Source: Allobosea sp. (GTDB lineage Bacteria; Pseudomonadota; Alphaproteobacteria; Rhizobiales; Beijerinckiaceae). From it: a stretch of 64,000 bases of DNA. The notes under the pieces were generated by a model. The model was not told the origin of the DNA, ran no database searches, and worked only from the letters and a program-made list of their open reading frames with translations. The stretch is from NCBI RefSeq assembly GCF_030695125.1, contig NZ_JAUYTP010000031.1:124001-188000 (forward strand), read 5' to 3'. A program made the position numbers and the translations under genes. Of this stretch, positions 17,275 through 25,241 are shown piece by piece. Position 1 is the stretch's first letter; every line of letters starts with the position of its first letter.

Positions 17275-17964
17275 TCAGGCGCCTCCTCCCGGACGCATGA
17301 AGCGGGCCTCGACGGCGGCGATATAAGCGTCGCGCGACGGACCGAGATGCTGGCGGCAGAGCGCGACGAGACGGCTGCGGTCGCCTCCGGCCAGCGCCTC
17401 GACCATCGCGGCATGCTCGTCGCGCGCGAGCGCGAGATGCTCGGGGCTCGCGGCGGTGATCGAGCGGGCGCCATGGACCTTCTGGGCGAGCCCCTGGATC
17501 AGCTCGACCAGATGAGGGTTGCCGCAGGCGCGGAACAAGGTCTCGTGGAAGCGGATATTGGCGCGGAAGGCGCCGCGCGCATCGCCGGCCGCCACGGCCT
17601 CGGCATGGAGCTGCTGCAAAGCGCGCAGCGGCGCCAAAACCTCCGGTGCAACGGGCAGCGGAATCTGCTCGGCGGCGAGCGTCTCGAGCACCTCGCGGAC
17701 GGAGTAGATCTGCCGCACCTCGGCGGGGTCGAGCAGCCGCACCACGGCGCCGCGGTTGGGAATGCGCTCGACCAGCCCGACCCGCTCCAGCTCCGCCAGC
17801 GCCTCGCGCACGACATGGCGCTTCACGCCGAGCCGTTCCGCCAGCTCCTCCTCGACGAGGCGCTCGCGCGGCAGGAGCCAGCCGAGGACGATCTCCTCCT
17901 CCAGCCTGGCGGCAACGGTGCGGACGCGATCGGCGGTCTGGGCCTTCAGGGCGGTCTCCGGCAT
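17275..17964 (-). CDS. GntR family regulator, FCD subfamily
   Basis: A 229-residue regulator. Winged HTH at about 12-75 (LEEEIVLGWLLPRERLVEEELAERLGVKRHVVREALAELE, GLVERIPNRGAVV), then a helical FCD domain with IRFHETLFRACGNPHLVELI near 140 and a late CRQHLGPSRD histidine. The start at 17964 was chosen because upstream in-frame sequence runs antisense through the dehydratase gene. It is divergent from the IlvD/Edd dehydratase, and GATTGTTGACAATC lies in the short gap, so control of that operon is likely. The effector is probably the sugar acid or keto acid of the pathway. Confidence 0.92.
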   Translation of the reverse strand: MPETALKAQTADRVRTVAARLEEEIVLGWLLPRERLVEEELAERLGVKRHVVREALAELERVGLVERIPNRGAVVRLLDPAEVRQIYSVREVLETLAAEQIPLPVAPEVLAPLRALQQLHAEAVAAGDARGAFRANIRFHETLFRACGNPHLVELIQGLAQKVHGARSITAASPEHLALARDEHAAMVEALAGGDRSRLVALCRQHLGPSRDAYIAAVEARFMRPGGGA

Positions 17965-17986
17965 GCGCGATCGTAACCCCCGCCAG

Positions 17987-18000
17987 GATTGTTGACAATC
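17987..18000. promoter_or_regulatory. palindrome overlapping a -35-like box, likely GntR operator
   Basis: GATTGT-TG-ACAATC is a 6-bp-arm inverted repeat in the gap between gntR and the dehydratase gene. It contains TTGACA (17992-17997), a perfect -35 hexamer for the plus strand, so repressor binding would block the polymerase. A second inverted repeat, CATGGC-GACA-GCCATG, follows at 18000-18015. No strong -10 was found. Confidence 0.6.
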
Positions 18001-18027
18001 ATGGCGACAGCCATGATGCTGCCCCTC

Positions 18028-19752
18028 ATGAGCGCTTCCGACGACGATATCCCATCCGCGGCTCCTGCGGCACGCGGCCTGCGCCGCAATCTCGCGACCT
18101 ATGGCGATCCCGGCTTCTCGCTGTTCCTGCGCAAGGCCTTCATCAAGGCGGCCGGCTTCTCCGACGACGCGCTCGACCGCCCGATCATCGGCATCACCAA
18201 CACCTTCAGCGACTTCAACCCGTGCCATGGCAACGTGCCGCGGCTGATCGAGGCGGTGAAGCGCGGCGTGATGCTGGCGGGCGGCCTGCCGATGGAGTTC
18301 CCGACGATCTCCATCCACGAATCCTTCGCCAATCCGACCTCGATGTTCCTTCGCAACCTGATGGCGATCGACACCGAGGAGATGATCCGCGCCCAGCCCT
18401 GCGATTCCGTGGTGCTGATCGGCGGCTGCGACAAGACCGTTCCGGCCCAGCTCATGGGTGCGGTGAGCGCCGATGTTCCCGCGATCCAGCTCATCACCGG
18501 GCCGATGCTCGTCGGCCACCACAAGGGCGAGGTGCTCGGCGCCTGCACCGATTGCCGCCGCCTCTGGGGCCAGCATCGCGCCGGCCAGATCGACGAGGCC
18601 GAGATCGAGGTGCTGAGCGGGCGGCTCGCGCCAACGCAGGGCACCTGCATGGTGATGGGCACGGCGAGCACGATGGGCTGCCTGGTCGAGGCGCTGGGCA
18701 TCGCGCTGCCCGGCTCGGGCACCATTCCCGCCACCCATGCCGACCGCATCCGCGCCGCGGAAGCCAGTGGGCGCGAGGCCGTGCGCCTGGCGCAGGGCGG
18801 GCCCAAGCCGAGCGAACTGCTGACCAGGACCGCCTTCCGCAATGCGCTGACCGTGCTGCAGGCGATCGGCGGCTCGACCAACGGGCTGGTGCATCTCGCC
18901 GCCATCGCGCGGCGCGCCGGGCTCTCGATCGATCTCGAGGAGTTCGACGCGATCGGCCGCAAGGTACCTGTGCTGATCGACCTCAAGCCGTCGGGCGACC
19001 ATTACATGGAGCATTTCCACTGGGCCGGCGGCGTGCCCAAGCTAATGAAGGAACTCGGCGACCATCTCGACCGCTCGGCGCCGACCATCGACGGGCGTAC
19101 CATCGGCGAGATCGCCGATGCGGCCGAAGACATCCCGAACCAGACGATCATCCGCACCGCCGCGAGCCCGGTGAAGCCGACCGGTGGCATGGCCGTGCTG
19201 CGCGGCAATCTCGCGCCGGGCGGCGCGGTGATCAAGCATTCGGCCGCCTCGCCTGCCCTGCTGACGCATACCGGCCGCGCCGTCGTCTTCGCCTCGGTCG
19301 AGGACATGGTGCGGCGCATGGACGATCCGGCGCTCGACGTGAAGGCCGACGACGTGCTCGTCTTGACCAATGCAGGGCCCAAGGGCGCGCCCGGCATGCC
19401 CGAGGCCGGCTACATCCCGATCCCCAAGAAGCTGGCCCAGGCCGGCGTCAAGGACATGGTCCGCATCTCCGACGCTCGGATGAGCGGCACGGCCTTCGGC
19501 ACCATCGTGCTGCACATCACGCCTGAATCGGCCGTCGGCGGCCCGCTCGGGCTGGTGCGCGACGGCGACCTGATCCGGCTCGACGTCGAGGCGCGCGAGA
19601 TTGCGCTGCTGGTAGACGAAGCCGAACTGGAGCGGCGGAAGGGCGAATGGCAGCCCCCTGCGCATCTGGCCGAAGCCTCGCGCGGCTACCGTCATCTCTA
19701 TCTTACAACCGTGCTGCAAGCCGACGAAGGTTGCGACTTCGACTTCTGCTGA
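18028..19752 (+). CDS. IlvD/Edd family dehydratase (sugar acid or dihydroxy-acid)
   Basis: Iron-sulfur dehydratase of about 574 residues that turns 2,3-dihydroxy acids into 2-keto acids. Cluster cysteines are visible at 66 (NPCHGN), 134 (GGCDKT) and 207 (GTCMVMGTASTM); SIHESF at 95-100 and GGSTNG around 290 are also typical. True IlvD serves branched-chain amino acid synthesis. The operon here (GntR, TctC, hydroxyacyl dehydrogenase, racemase-like) points to an aldonate or pentonate dehydratase such as the arabinonate/xylonate type. The start at 18028 (MSASDDD) is preferred because ATG 18001 and TTG 17989 overlap the putative operator. All three are in frame. Confidence 0.92.
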   Translation: MSASDDDIPSAAPAARGLRRNLATYGDPGFSLFLRKAFIKAAGFSDDALDRPIIGITNTFSDFNPCHGNVPRLIEAVKRGVMLAGGLPMEFPTISIHESFANPTSMFLRNLMAIDTEEMIRAQPCDSVVLIGGCDKTVPAQLMGAVSADVPAIQLITGPMLVGHHKGEVLGACTDCRRLWGQHRAGQIDEAEIEVLSGRLAPTQGTCMVMGTASTMGCLVEALGIALPGSGTIPATHADRIRAAEASGREAVRLAQGGPKPSELLTRTAFRNALTVLQAIGGSTNGLVHLAAIARRAGLSIDLEEFDAIGRKVPVLIDLKPSGDHYMEHFHWAGGVPKLMKELGDHLDRSAPTIDGRTIGEIADAAEDIPNQTIIRTAASPVKPTGGMAVLRGNLAPGGAVIKHSAASPALLTHTGRAVVFASVEDMVRRMDDPALDVKADDVLVLTNAGPKGAPGMPEAGYIPIPKKLAQAGVKDMVRISDARMSGTAFGTIVLHITPESAVGGPLGLVRDGDLIRLDVEAREIALLVDEAELERRKGEWQPPAHLAEASRGYRHLYLTTVLQADEGCDFDFC

Positions 19753-19832
19753 TCAGCCAGCCCGGCTCAAGCTTGATGAGCGAAACTCGGCCCGGCCGTT
19801 CGCCTGCCGCCTGCCCCTTAGGAGATTTTTGC

Positions 19833-20807
19833 ATGTTCAACCGTCGTCATCTCGTCGGACTGCTGGCCAGCCTGTCGTTCGTCGTTCCGGCAACGGCCTT
19901 CGCCCAGGCCTATCCGCAAAAGCCGATCACGCTGGTCGTGCCCTATGCGCCGGGCGGCGCGACCGACATCATCGGCCGCGTCGTCGCGGAAGAGATGTCG
20001 AACAGCCTCGGACAGCGCATGGTCGTCGAGAACCGGCCAGGTGCCGGCGGCAGCGTCGGGGCGGCGGCGGCCTCGCGCGCCCAGCCCGACGGCTACACCT
20101 TGCTGCTCGGCGCGCTGACCAGCCACTCGATCAATATGAGCCTGCAGGCCAAGCCCGGCTTCGACCTCAAGAAGGACCTCGTCCCGGTTGGGCTCGCCGG
20201 CAATGTCGGGCTGGCGCTCGTCGTCCACCCATCCGTGCCCGCCAAGACGGTCTCCGAGTTGATCTCGCTGATCAAGGCCAAGCCCGACGATTACTCCTAT
20301 GCCTCGTCCGGCCAGGGCTCGCCGCAGCATCTCTCGGGCGAACTCTTCAACCTCAAGGCCGGCACGAAGATGCCGGTCGTGCCCTATCGCGGCTCCGGCC
20401 CGGCGATGACCGACATGGTCGCGGGCCAGGTCAAGATCATGTTCGACACCATCCCCGCCGTGCTCCAGCATGTGAAGGGCGGCTCGCTCAAGGCGATCGC
20501 GACCACGGGTACGGAGGTCTCGCCCTTCATGCCGGAGACGCCGACGGCGATCTCGCAGGGCCTCGCCGGTTTTGAGGTGTCGTCCTGGTTCGGCATGCTG
20601 GCGCCGGCCGGCACGCCGCAGCCGATCCTGGACAAGCTCAACACCGAACTGAACAGGGCTCTCCAGAGCCCGAAGCTCAAGGAGGCGCTCGCGCTGCAGG
20701 GCGTCGTGCCGAAGCCGAGCACGCCGGCGGAGGCCGCCGCGCGCATCGACAGCGAGATCGCCAAATGGGGCGATCTGATCAAGAGCAGCGGCATCAAGGC
20801 CGAGTGA
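19833..20807 (+). CDS. TctC (Bug family) solute-binding protein, orphan
   Basis: Periplasmic binding protein of 324 residues with a signal peptide (MFNRRHLVGLLASLSFVVPATAFAQA) and clear Bug motifs: YPQKPITLVVPYAPGGATDIIGR near 26-48, ENRPGAGGSVGAAAASRAQPDGYT near 68-91, VVPYRGSGPAMTDMVAGQVKIMFD near 180. AGGAG lies eight bases before the ATG at 19833. No tctA or tctB is in this operon, so it must share a permease encoded elsewhere, or act as a sensor, as is known for many orphan Bug proteins. It follows the dehydratase by 80 bases and precedes the dehydrogenase gene by 20. Confidence 0.93.
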   Translation: MFNRRHLVGLLASLSFVVPATAFAQAYPQKPITLVVPYAPGGATDIIGRVVAEEMSNSLGQRMVVENRPGAGGSVGAAAASRAQPDGYTLLLGALTSHSINMSLQAKPGFDLKKDLVPVGLAGNVGLALVVHPSVPAKTVSELISLIKAKPDDYSYASSGQGSPQHLSGELFNLKAGTKMPVVPYRGSGPAMTDMVAGQVKIMFDTIPAVLQHVKGGSLKAIATTGTEVSPFMPETPTAISQGLAGFEVSSWFGMLAPAGTPQPILDKLNTELNRALQSPKLKEALALQGVVPKPSTPAEAAARIDSEIAKWGDLIKSSGIKAE

Positions 20808-20827
20808 GTGGTTGGGATCCATCGATC

Positions 20828-21745
20828 ATGAACCAGCCCGTCCAGCATCTCGCCATCGTCGGCGCCGGCATGATCGGCGCGAGCTGGGCGGCGCTTGCCA
20901 GCGCCCATGGCCTGAGCGTCAGCGCCTATGACCCGCATGAGGCGGCGCGCGAGCGCTTCCTCGGCCATGTCGAGCGGGCGCGCGCGCAACTGACCGAACT
21001 CGGCCTGACCGGCGACGGTCCGGTCGCGTTCTCGACGGACCTCGCCACAGCGCTCGCCGGCGCCGGCTTCGTCCAGGAGAACGGGCCGGAAAACGAGGCG
21101 GTCAAGCGCGCGCTGCTGGCGCAGATCGACGTCCTTCTTCCGCCGGACGCGATCATCGCCAGCTCGACCTCGGCTCTGGTGCGCAGCGCCATCGTCGCCG
21201 ATTGCGCGAGGCCGGAGCGGGTCGTGGTGGCGCATCCGTTCAACCCGCCGCATCTCGTGCCGCTGGTCGAGATCGTCGGCGCGGATGAAGGCGTCGTCGA
21301 ACGGGCCGCCGCGTTCTATCGCGGGCTCGGGCGCAGGCCCGTCGTGCTCAATCGCGAAATGCCAGGCCATATCGCCAACCGGCTGGCCTCGGCGCTCTAT
21401 CGCGAGGCGGTCTACCTCGTCGAGCAGGGCGTCGCGAGCGTCGCCGACATCGACGCGGCGCTGTGCAACGGGCCGGGCCTGCGCTGGGCCTTGATGGGGC
21501 CGCACATGACCTATCATCTGGGCGGCGGCGAAGGCGGCATCGCCGGCTATCTCGCCCATCTGGGCCCCAGCCAGGTGCGGCGCTGGCAGTCTCTCGGCGA
21601 TCCGTCGCTCGACGCCGAGACGCAGGCGAAGATCGTCGCCGGCGTCGCCGAGGAGGCGCAGGGGCGCAGCATCGCGGAGCTCGAGTCGCGCCGCGACGAA
21701 GGGCTTCTGGCCGTGCTGAAGGCCCGCACGCTGGTCAGCGAGTGA
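20828..21745 (+). CDS. 3-hydroxyacyl-CoA dehydrogenase-like NAD oxidoreductase
   Basis: A 305-residue dehydrogenase of the 3-hydroxyacyl-CoA dehydrogenase superfamily. The Rossmann motif GAGMIG is at 12-17, SSTSAL near 112, the catalytic pair is His136 (VAHPFNPPH) with Glu148, and GPGLRWALMGP occurs around 216. The last stretch is typical of the L-gulonate 3-dehydrogenase, lambda-crystallin and carnitine dehydrogenase branch rather than of fatty-acid enzymes. In an operon with a sugar acid dehydratase, a role in oxidising a 3-hydroxy acid such as L-gulonate or a keto-acid product is likely. The substrate is inference. Confidence 0.88.
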   Translation: MNQPVQHLAIVGAGMIGASWAALASAHGLSVSAYDPHEAARERFLGHVERARAQLTELGLTGDGPVAFSTDLATALAGAGFVQENGPENEAVKRALLAQIDVLLPPDAIIASSTSALVRSAIVADCARPERVVVAHPFNPPHLVPLVEIVGADEGVVERAAAFYRGLGRRPVVLNREMPGHIANRLASALYREAVYLVEQGVASVADIDAALCNGPGLRWALMGPHMTYHLGGGEGGIAGYLAHLGPSQVRRWQSLGDPSLDAETQAKIVAGVAEEAQGRSIAELESRRDEGLLAVLKARTLVSE

Positions 21746-21761
21746 CGAGGCAGACGACCCG

Positions 21762-22442
21762 ATGACCCCGATCACCGACGCCGCCCCGCGCATCGCGCTC
21801 ATTCACGCGCTTGAGGAATCCGTGCTGCCGGCGCGGACCGCCTTTGCCGCGCACTGGCCGGAAGCCAAAGCCTTTGATCTGCTCGACACCTCGCTCGCCA
21901 CCGATCTGGCGGCGCGGGGCAGCCTCGACGCGGCGATGACCGAGCGCTTTTTGACGCTGGGGCGCTATGCGGCGGCGACGGAAGCCACCAACGGCCCGGC
22001 CAAGGCCATCCTCTTCACCTGCTCGGCCTTCGGCCCGGCCATCGACGCGGTGAAGCGCGCCCTGCCGATCCCGGTGCTGCGGCCCAACGAATCCGCCTTC
22101 GCCGAAGCCTTGGCCCTGGGCGGGCGGATCGGACTGATGGTGACCTTCGCCCCCTCCCTGCCCTCGCTGACCCAGGAGATCCGCGAGATGGCGGGCGCGC
22201 CCGTCGAGGTGACCGGCGTCATGGTCGAGGGCGCGCTCGCGGCGTTGAAGGCGGGCGACGGAGCCACCCATGACCGGCTGGCGGCCGAGGCGGCTGCCCA
22301 GCTTTCGGGGGTCGACACGCTGATCCTCGGGCAGTTTTCGCTGGCCCGCGCCCGGCCCGCCATCGAAGCGGCGACCGGTCTTCGCGTCGTGACCACGCCG
22401 GAAGCCGCAATCCGCGGGCTGAAGCGGGCGATCGCGGCCTGA
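21762..22442 (+). CDS. Asp/Glu/hydantoin racemase family protein
   Basis: A 226-residue cytoplasmic protein of the Asp/Glu racemase superfamily. The first catalytic cysteine is present at 87 in ILFTCSAFGPA. The second, expected in a GCxxM-type motif near the C-terminus, is replaced: LILGQFSLARA has Gln191 there. A two-base racemase reaction is therefore unlikely, and an isomerase, decarboxylase-like (AMDase) or other single-cysteine reaction is possible. It is last in the dehydratase operon, 16 bases after the dehydrogenase, and ends convergently with terC. Confidence 0.82.
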   Translation: MTPITDAAPRIALIHALEESVLPARTAFAAHWPEAKAFDLLDTSLATDLAARGSLDAAMTERFLTLGRYAAATEATNGPAKAILFTCSAFGPAIDAVKRALPIPVLRPNESAFAEALALGGRIGLMVTFAPSLPSLTQEIREMAGAPVEVTGVMVEGALAALKAGDGATHDRLAAEAAAQLSGVDTLILGQFSLARARPAIEAATGLRVVTTPEAAIRGLKRAIAA

Positions 22443-22470
22443 GGCGCCGCGACCACCCGGCGGCTCAGGC
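22437..22470. terminator. inverted repeat across convergent stop codons
   Basis: GCCTGAG (22437-22443) and CTCAGGC (22464-22470) span the stops of the racemase-like gene and of terC. Same motif as at 15151-15180. No T-run. Confidence 0.3.
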
Positions 22471-23457
22471 CTCGCCGACGCGGGCGGCGCCGCCGCGCGT
22501 CTTGAACAGGCTCCAGACGATGCCGGCGGCGATGATGCCGAGCGTGACGCTCAGCGAGACGGCCGGCGGGAATTTCTCCAGCCCGAGCAGGTCGGCGATG
22601 AAGATCTTCGAGCCGATGAAGACCAGCACGATCGCCAGCGCCGGCTTGAGATAGCGGAAGCGCTCGATCACCGCGGCCAGCGCGAAATAGAGCGCGCGCA
22701 GGCCGAGGATGGCGAAGATGTTCGAGGTGTAGACGATGAACGGGTCGGTCGTGATCGCGAAGATCGCCGGCACCGAGTCGACCGCGAAAATCAGGTCGGC
22801 GATCTCGATCGCGATCAGCGCCATGAAGAGCGGCGTGACGAACCAGGCCGGCTTGCCGGTCGCCGGATCGGGCTGCTTCACGAAGAAGCGCTCGCCATGG
22901 TGCTCGTCGGTGACGTTGAAGCGCCGCCGCATCAGCCGGATCAGGGCGTTGTTCTCGAGCGCAGGCGGCTTGTCGCCCATCACCAGCATCTTCACGCCAG
23001 TAACGATCAGGAAGACCGCGAAGATGTAGAGCACCCAGCCGAACTGGGAGACCAGCGTCGCGCCGAGCCCGATCATGATCGCGCGCAGCACGATGACGCC
23101 GAGGATGCCCCAGAACAGAACGCGATGCTGGTATTTGGGCGGCACTGCGAAGAACGCGAAGATCAGCGCGATGACGAAGACGTTGTCGAGCGCCAGCGTC
23201 TTTTCGACGACGAAGCCGGTCAGGTAGTTCATGCCCGGTTCGGCGCCGAGATACCACCAGACCCAGGCGCCGAAGGCGAGGCCCAGCCCGATATAGGTGC
23301 CCGAGAGGACGAGGCTTTCGCGCACCTCGATCGGCCGGTGCTCCTTGTGGAGCACGCCGAGATCGAAGGCGAGCAGCGCCGCGACGATGCCGATGAAGGC
23401 CAGCCACATCCAGGCGGGCTTGCCGAGCCAGTCGGCGGCGAAGAAAGCGAAATCCAT
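22465..23457 (-). CDS. TerC family integral membrane protein
   Basis: A 330-residue membrane protein of the TerC family (tellurite resistance-associated, with manganese export reported for several members). It has about eight or nine membrane segments with embedded acidic residues: LLAFDLGVLHKEHRPIEVRESL near 28-50, EKTLALDNVFVIALIFAFF near 84-103, and AIEIADLIFAVDSVPAIFAITTDPFIVYTSNIFAILG around 216-252, the diagnostic block. It starts at 23457 and is divergent from a four-gene operon that includes a TerB-like protein. That pairing suggests a joint metal or membrane-stress role. Confidence 0.93.
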   Translation of the reverse strand: MDFAFFAADWLGKPAWMWLAFIGIVAALLAFDLGVLHKEHRPIEVRESLVLSGTYIGLGLAFGAWVWWYLGAEPGMNYLTGFVVEKTLALDNVFVIALIFAFFAVPPKYQHRVLFWGILGVIVLRAIMIGLGATLVSQFGWVLYIFAVFLIVTGVKMLVMGDKPPALENNALIRLMRRRFNVTDEHHGERFFVKQPDPATGKPAWFVTPLFMALIAIEIADLIFAVDSVPAIFAITTDPFIVYTSNIFAILGLRALYFALAAVIERFRYLKPALAIVLVFIGSKIFIADLLGLEKFPPAVSLSVTLGIIAAGIVWSLFKTRGGAARVGEA

Positions 23458-23578
23458 GATCGACCGTCAGCCGGGCGCGACATCGGAAAACGATCCGACA
23501 TCGCGAACGCGCCGGCAGCGCTCGCCAGAGGGGCCCGGATCAGCGGGTGCGCCCGAGGTGGGAACCGGATTGTCACCG

Positions 23579-23624
23579 GTCAAGAGTCGACATGCAAAAA
23601 TATTTACTCTGACCCGCTCTTGAC
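23579..23624. promoter_or_regulatory. AT-rich divergent promoter region with inverted repeat
   Basis: In the 294-base gap between terC and the DUF4112 gene, GTCAAGAG (23579-23586) and CTCTTGAC (23617-23624) form an 8-bp inverted repeat around an unusually AT-rich stretch (AAAAATATTTACT). It is a likely site of control for both sides. The rest of the gap shows nothing I recognise. Confidence 0.45.
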
Positions 23625-23751
23625 GCATGCGATCCGACTCCCAATTTCAAGGCAGAACCCGGGTCCGGGCCCCTCTGGCAGCGACGCTGCGATGTCGGAC
23701 TCTTCCACCTGACGAGCGCTCACGCGCTCCGATCTTGGGAGTACCGACGCC

Positions 23752-24159
23752 ATGTCGATCGCCTACGACCTGTCACCCCAGCGCTCTCGCGCCGAGACGC
23801 TCGAGCGGCTCGACGCCATCGCAAGGCTGCTCGATTCAGCCATCCGCGTGCCGGGCACCAATGTCCGCGTCGGCGCCGACGCGCTGCTGAACGTCATCCC
23901 CGGCATCGGCACAGCCGTCGCAAAGGGCGTCTCGGCCTATCTGATCTTCGAGGCCCGCCGTCACGGCCTGCCGACGCTGACGATCTGCCGGATGGCGGGT
24001 CGGGTCGGGATCGACCTGGCGATCAGCGCCGTCCCGGTGGTCGGCTGGTTCGGCGACGCCTTCTATCGCGCCAACCTCAAGAACATCGACGAGTTGCGCC
24101 GCCATCTCGGCGCGACGGACGGCGCTCGCTCCGCCGCCGTCTCGGGCGCGGGACGCTGA
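23752..24159 (+). CDS. DUF4112 domain protein
   Basis: A 135-residue protein with the DUF4112 pattern: ERLDAIARLLDSAIRVPGTNVRVGADALLNVIPGIGT at 18-55, a membrane-prone helix, then RMAGRVGIDLAISAVPVVGWFGDAFYRANLKN at 80-112. The family is a small predicted membrane protein of unknown function. It opens an operon of four genes spaced 3, 3 and 17 bases apart, ending with a TerB-like and a small membrane protein, and faces terC across a shared promoter region. Confidence 0.88.
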   Translation: MSIAYDLSPQRSRAETLERLDAIARLLDSAIRVPGTNVRVGADALLNVIPGIGTAVAKGVSAYLIFEARRHGLPTLTICRMAGRVGIDLAISAVPVVGWFGDAFYRANLKNIDELRRHLGATDGARSAAVSGAGR

Positions 24160-24162
24160 ACC

Positions 24163-24474
24163 ATGCGGATGTCCGTCTGGATTGCCGCATGCGGTGCGCT
24201 CGCCATCTGGAGCCTGTTCGCCTGGATCGGGCATTCGCTGCTCGACTGGACGAGCGAATGGGCGGCGGTCAACGCCGATGCGGTGTCGTCCGTCCCCGCG
24301 ATTGTCGAAACGGTCTCCTGGGCGTTCCGCAGCCTGGGCAACGCCAGCGAGATCATCGTGGTGATCGTCTGGGCGCTGGGGGCGATCCTGATCATCGGCG
24401 TGGCCGGACTCGCCAACCGATTTCTCGCCAAGCGCAACGCCAAGTTCCGAGACCTCAAGACCTGGAAAGGATAG
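24163..24474 (+). CDS. small two-helix membrane protein
   Basis: A 103-residue protein I do not recognise. Two hydrophobic segments, about 3-23 (VWIAACGALAIWSLFAWIG) and 65-83 (IIVVIVWALGAILIIGVAGLA), flank a middle region predicted outside, with a basic C-terminus (NRFLAKRNAKFRDLKTWKG). It starts 3 bases after the DUF4112 stop and ends 3 bases before the TerB-like start, so it is almost certainly translated with them. Confidence 0.78.
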   Translation: MRMSVWIAACGALAIWSLFAWIGHSLLDWTSEWAAVNADAVSSVPAIVETVSWAFRSLGNASEIIVVIVWALGAILIIGVAGLANRFLAKRNAKFRDLKTWKG

Positions 24475-24477
24475 GCC

Positions 24478-24945
24478 ATGCCGACCCGCCAAAGCCGGAC
24501 GCAAGCAGACCTCCAACGCGATCTCGACCTCTGGCATGACGAGGAGGCGAGCCTCCAGATCGAGACGATCGCCGCAGCCTGCGCGCTGATCGCCTATGCC
24601 GACGGCATCGTGCGCCCTGCCGAGCATGACAGCATGGCCGCCTCGCTCTCCCGCTTCGGGCTGGTCGACGAGCGCTCGCGCCAGGAGCTTCTTGCCGAAT
24701 TCGAGCATGCGACCGCCCGCTTCGAAATCGATCCGTCGACCGGCGAGCGCGCCGCGCTGGCGGCGATCGACCGCCTGCGCGGCAGGGCGCGCTTCGGCCG
24801 CGCCCTGATCGAGACCTGCCGGCTGATCGGCGAAGCCGACGGCCAATACATCGTCGAGGAGCAGTCGGCGCTCGTGAAGATCTGCCGGCAGCTGGGGCTC
24901 GACCCGGTGGAAGCAGGGGCCTTCCCCTTGGCGGCGAAGGTCTGA
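24478..24945 (+). CDS. TerB-like domain protein
   Basis: A 155-residue helical protein with the TerB (tellurite resistance/DjlA N-terminal) pattern. Two matching acidic motifs are seen: IAYADGIVRPAEHDSM near 40-55 and IGEADGQYIVEEQSAL near 120-135, the ADGxxxxxE repeats that bind a divalent metal in TerB structures. No signal or membrane segment, so it is probably cytoplasmic and may dock to the two membrane proteins of its operon. TerB and TerC proteins are known to occur together in stress modules; terC lies divergently 1 kb upstream. Confidence 0.88.
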   Translation: MPTRQSRTQADLQRDLDLWHDEEASLQIETIAAACALIAYADGIVRPAEHDSMAASLSRFGLVDERSRQELLAEFEHATARFEIDPSTGERAALAAIDRLRGRARFGRALIETCRLIGEADGQYIVEEQSALVKICRQLGLDPVEAGAFPLAAKV

Positions 24946-24962
24946 AACCCGGCCGCTCATCC

Positions 24963-25211
24963 ATGCTCGCGTTTCTCGACAGCCTGATCGGCCTCGGCGC
25001 GCTCGCCTCCTCCTTCGTCTGGTGGCTCGCCAGCCGGCAGCGCCTGCGCCGGCTCAGCCGCCTCGACGAACTCGAGGCGGGCGACATGAACCGCATCGTC
25101 ACCGCTCTCAACCGCACGCAGATCCTGAATGCGCGCGCCGCGCTCCTGGCATCCGCCACCGCGCTGCTGGCCGCCGTCAGGATGGGCTTTCAGACCGTGC
25201 TCGACAGTTGA
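24963..25211 (+). CDS. small membrane protein
   Basis: An 82-residue protein of unknown function. One hydrophobic segment (LIGLGALASSFVWWLA, about 8-23) is followed by a basic stretch, an amphipathic helix (ELEAGDMNRIVTALNRTQI) and a second hydrophobic segment (ARAALLASATALLAAVRMGF). It starts 17 bases after the TerB-like gene and is probably the last member of that operon. Reality is supported by position and topology only. Confidence 0.62.
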   Translation: MLAFLDSLIGLGALASSFVWWLASRQRLRRLSRLDELEAGDMNRIVTALNRTQILNARAALLASATALLAAVRMGFQTVLDS

Positions 25212-25241
25212 ACGCCCCCGGCCGGATCGCTCCTGCGTGCG

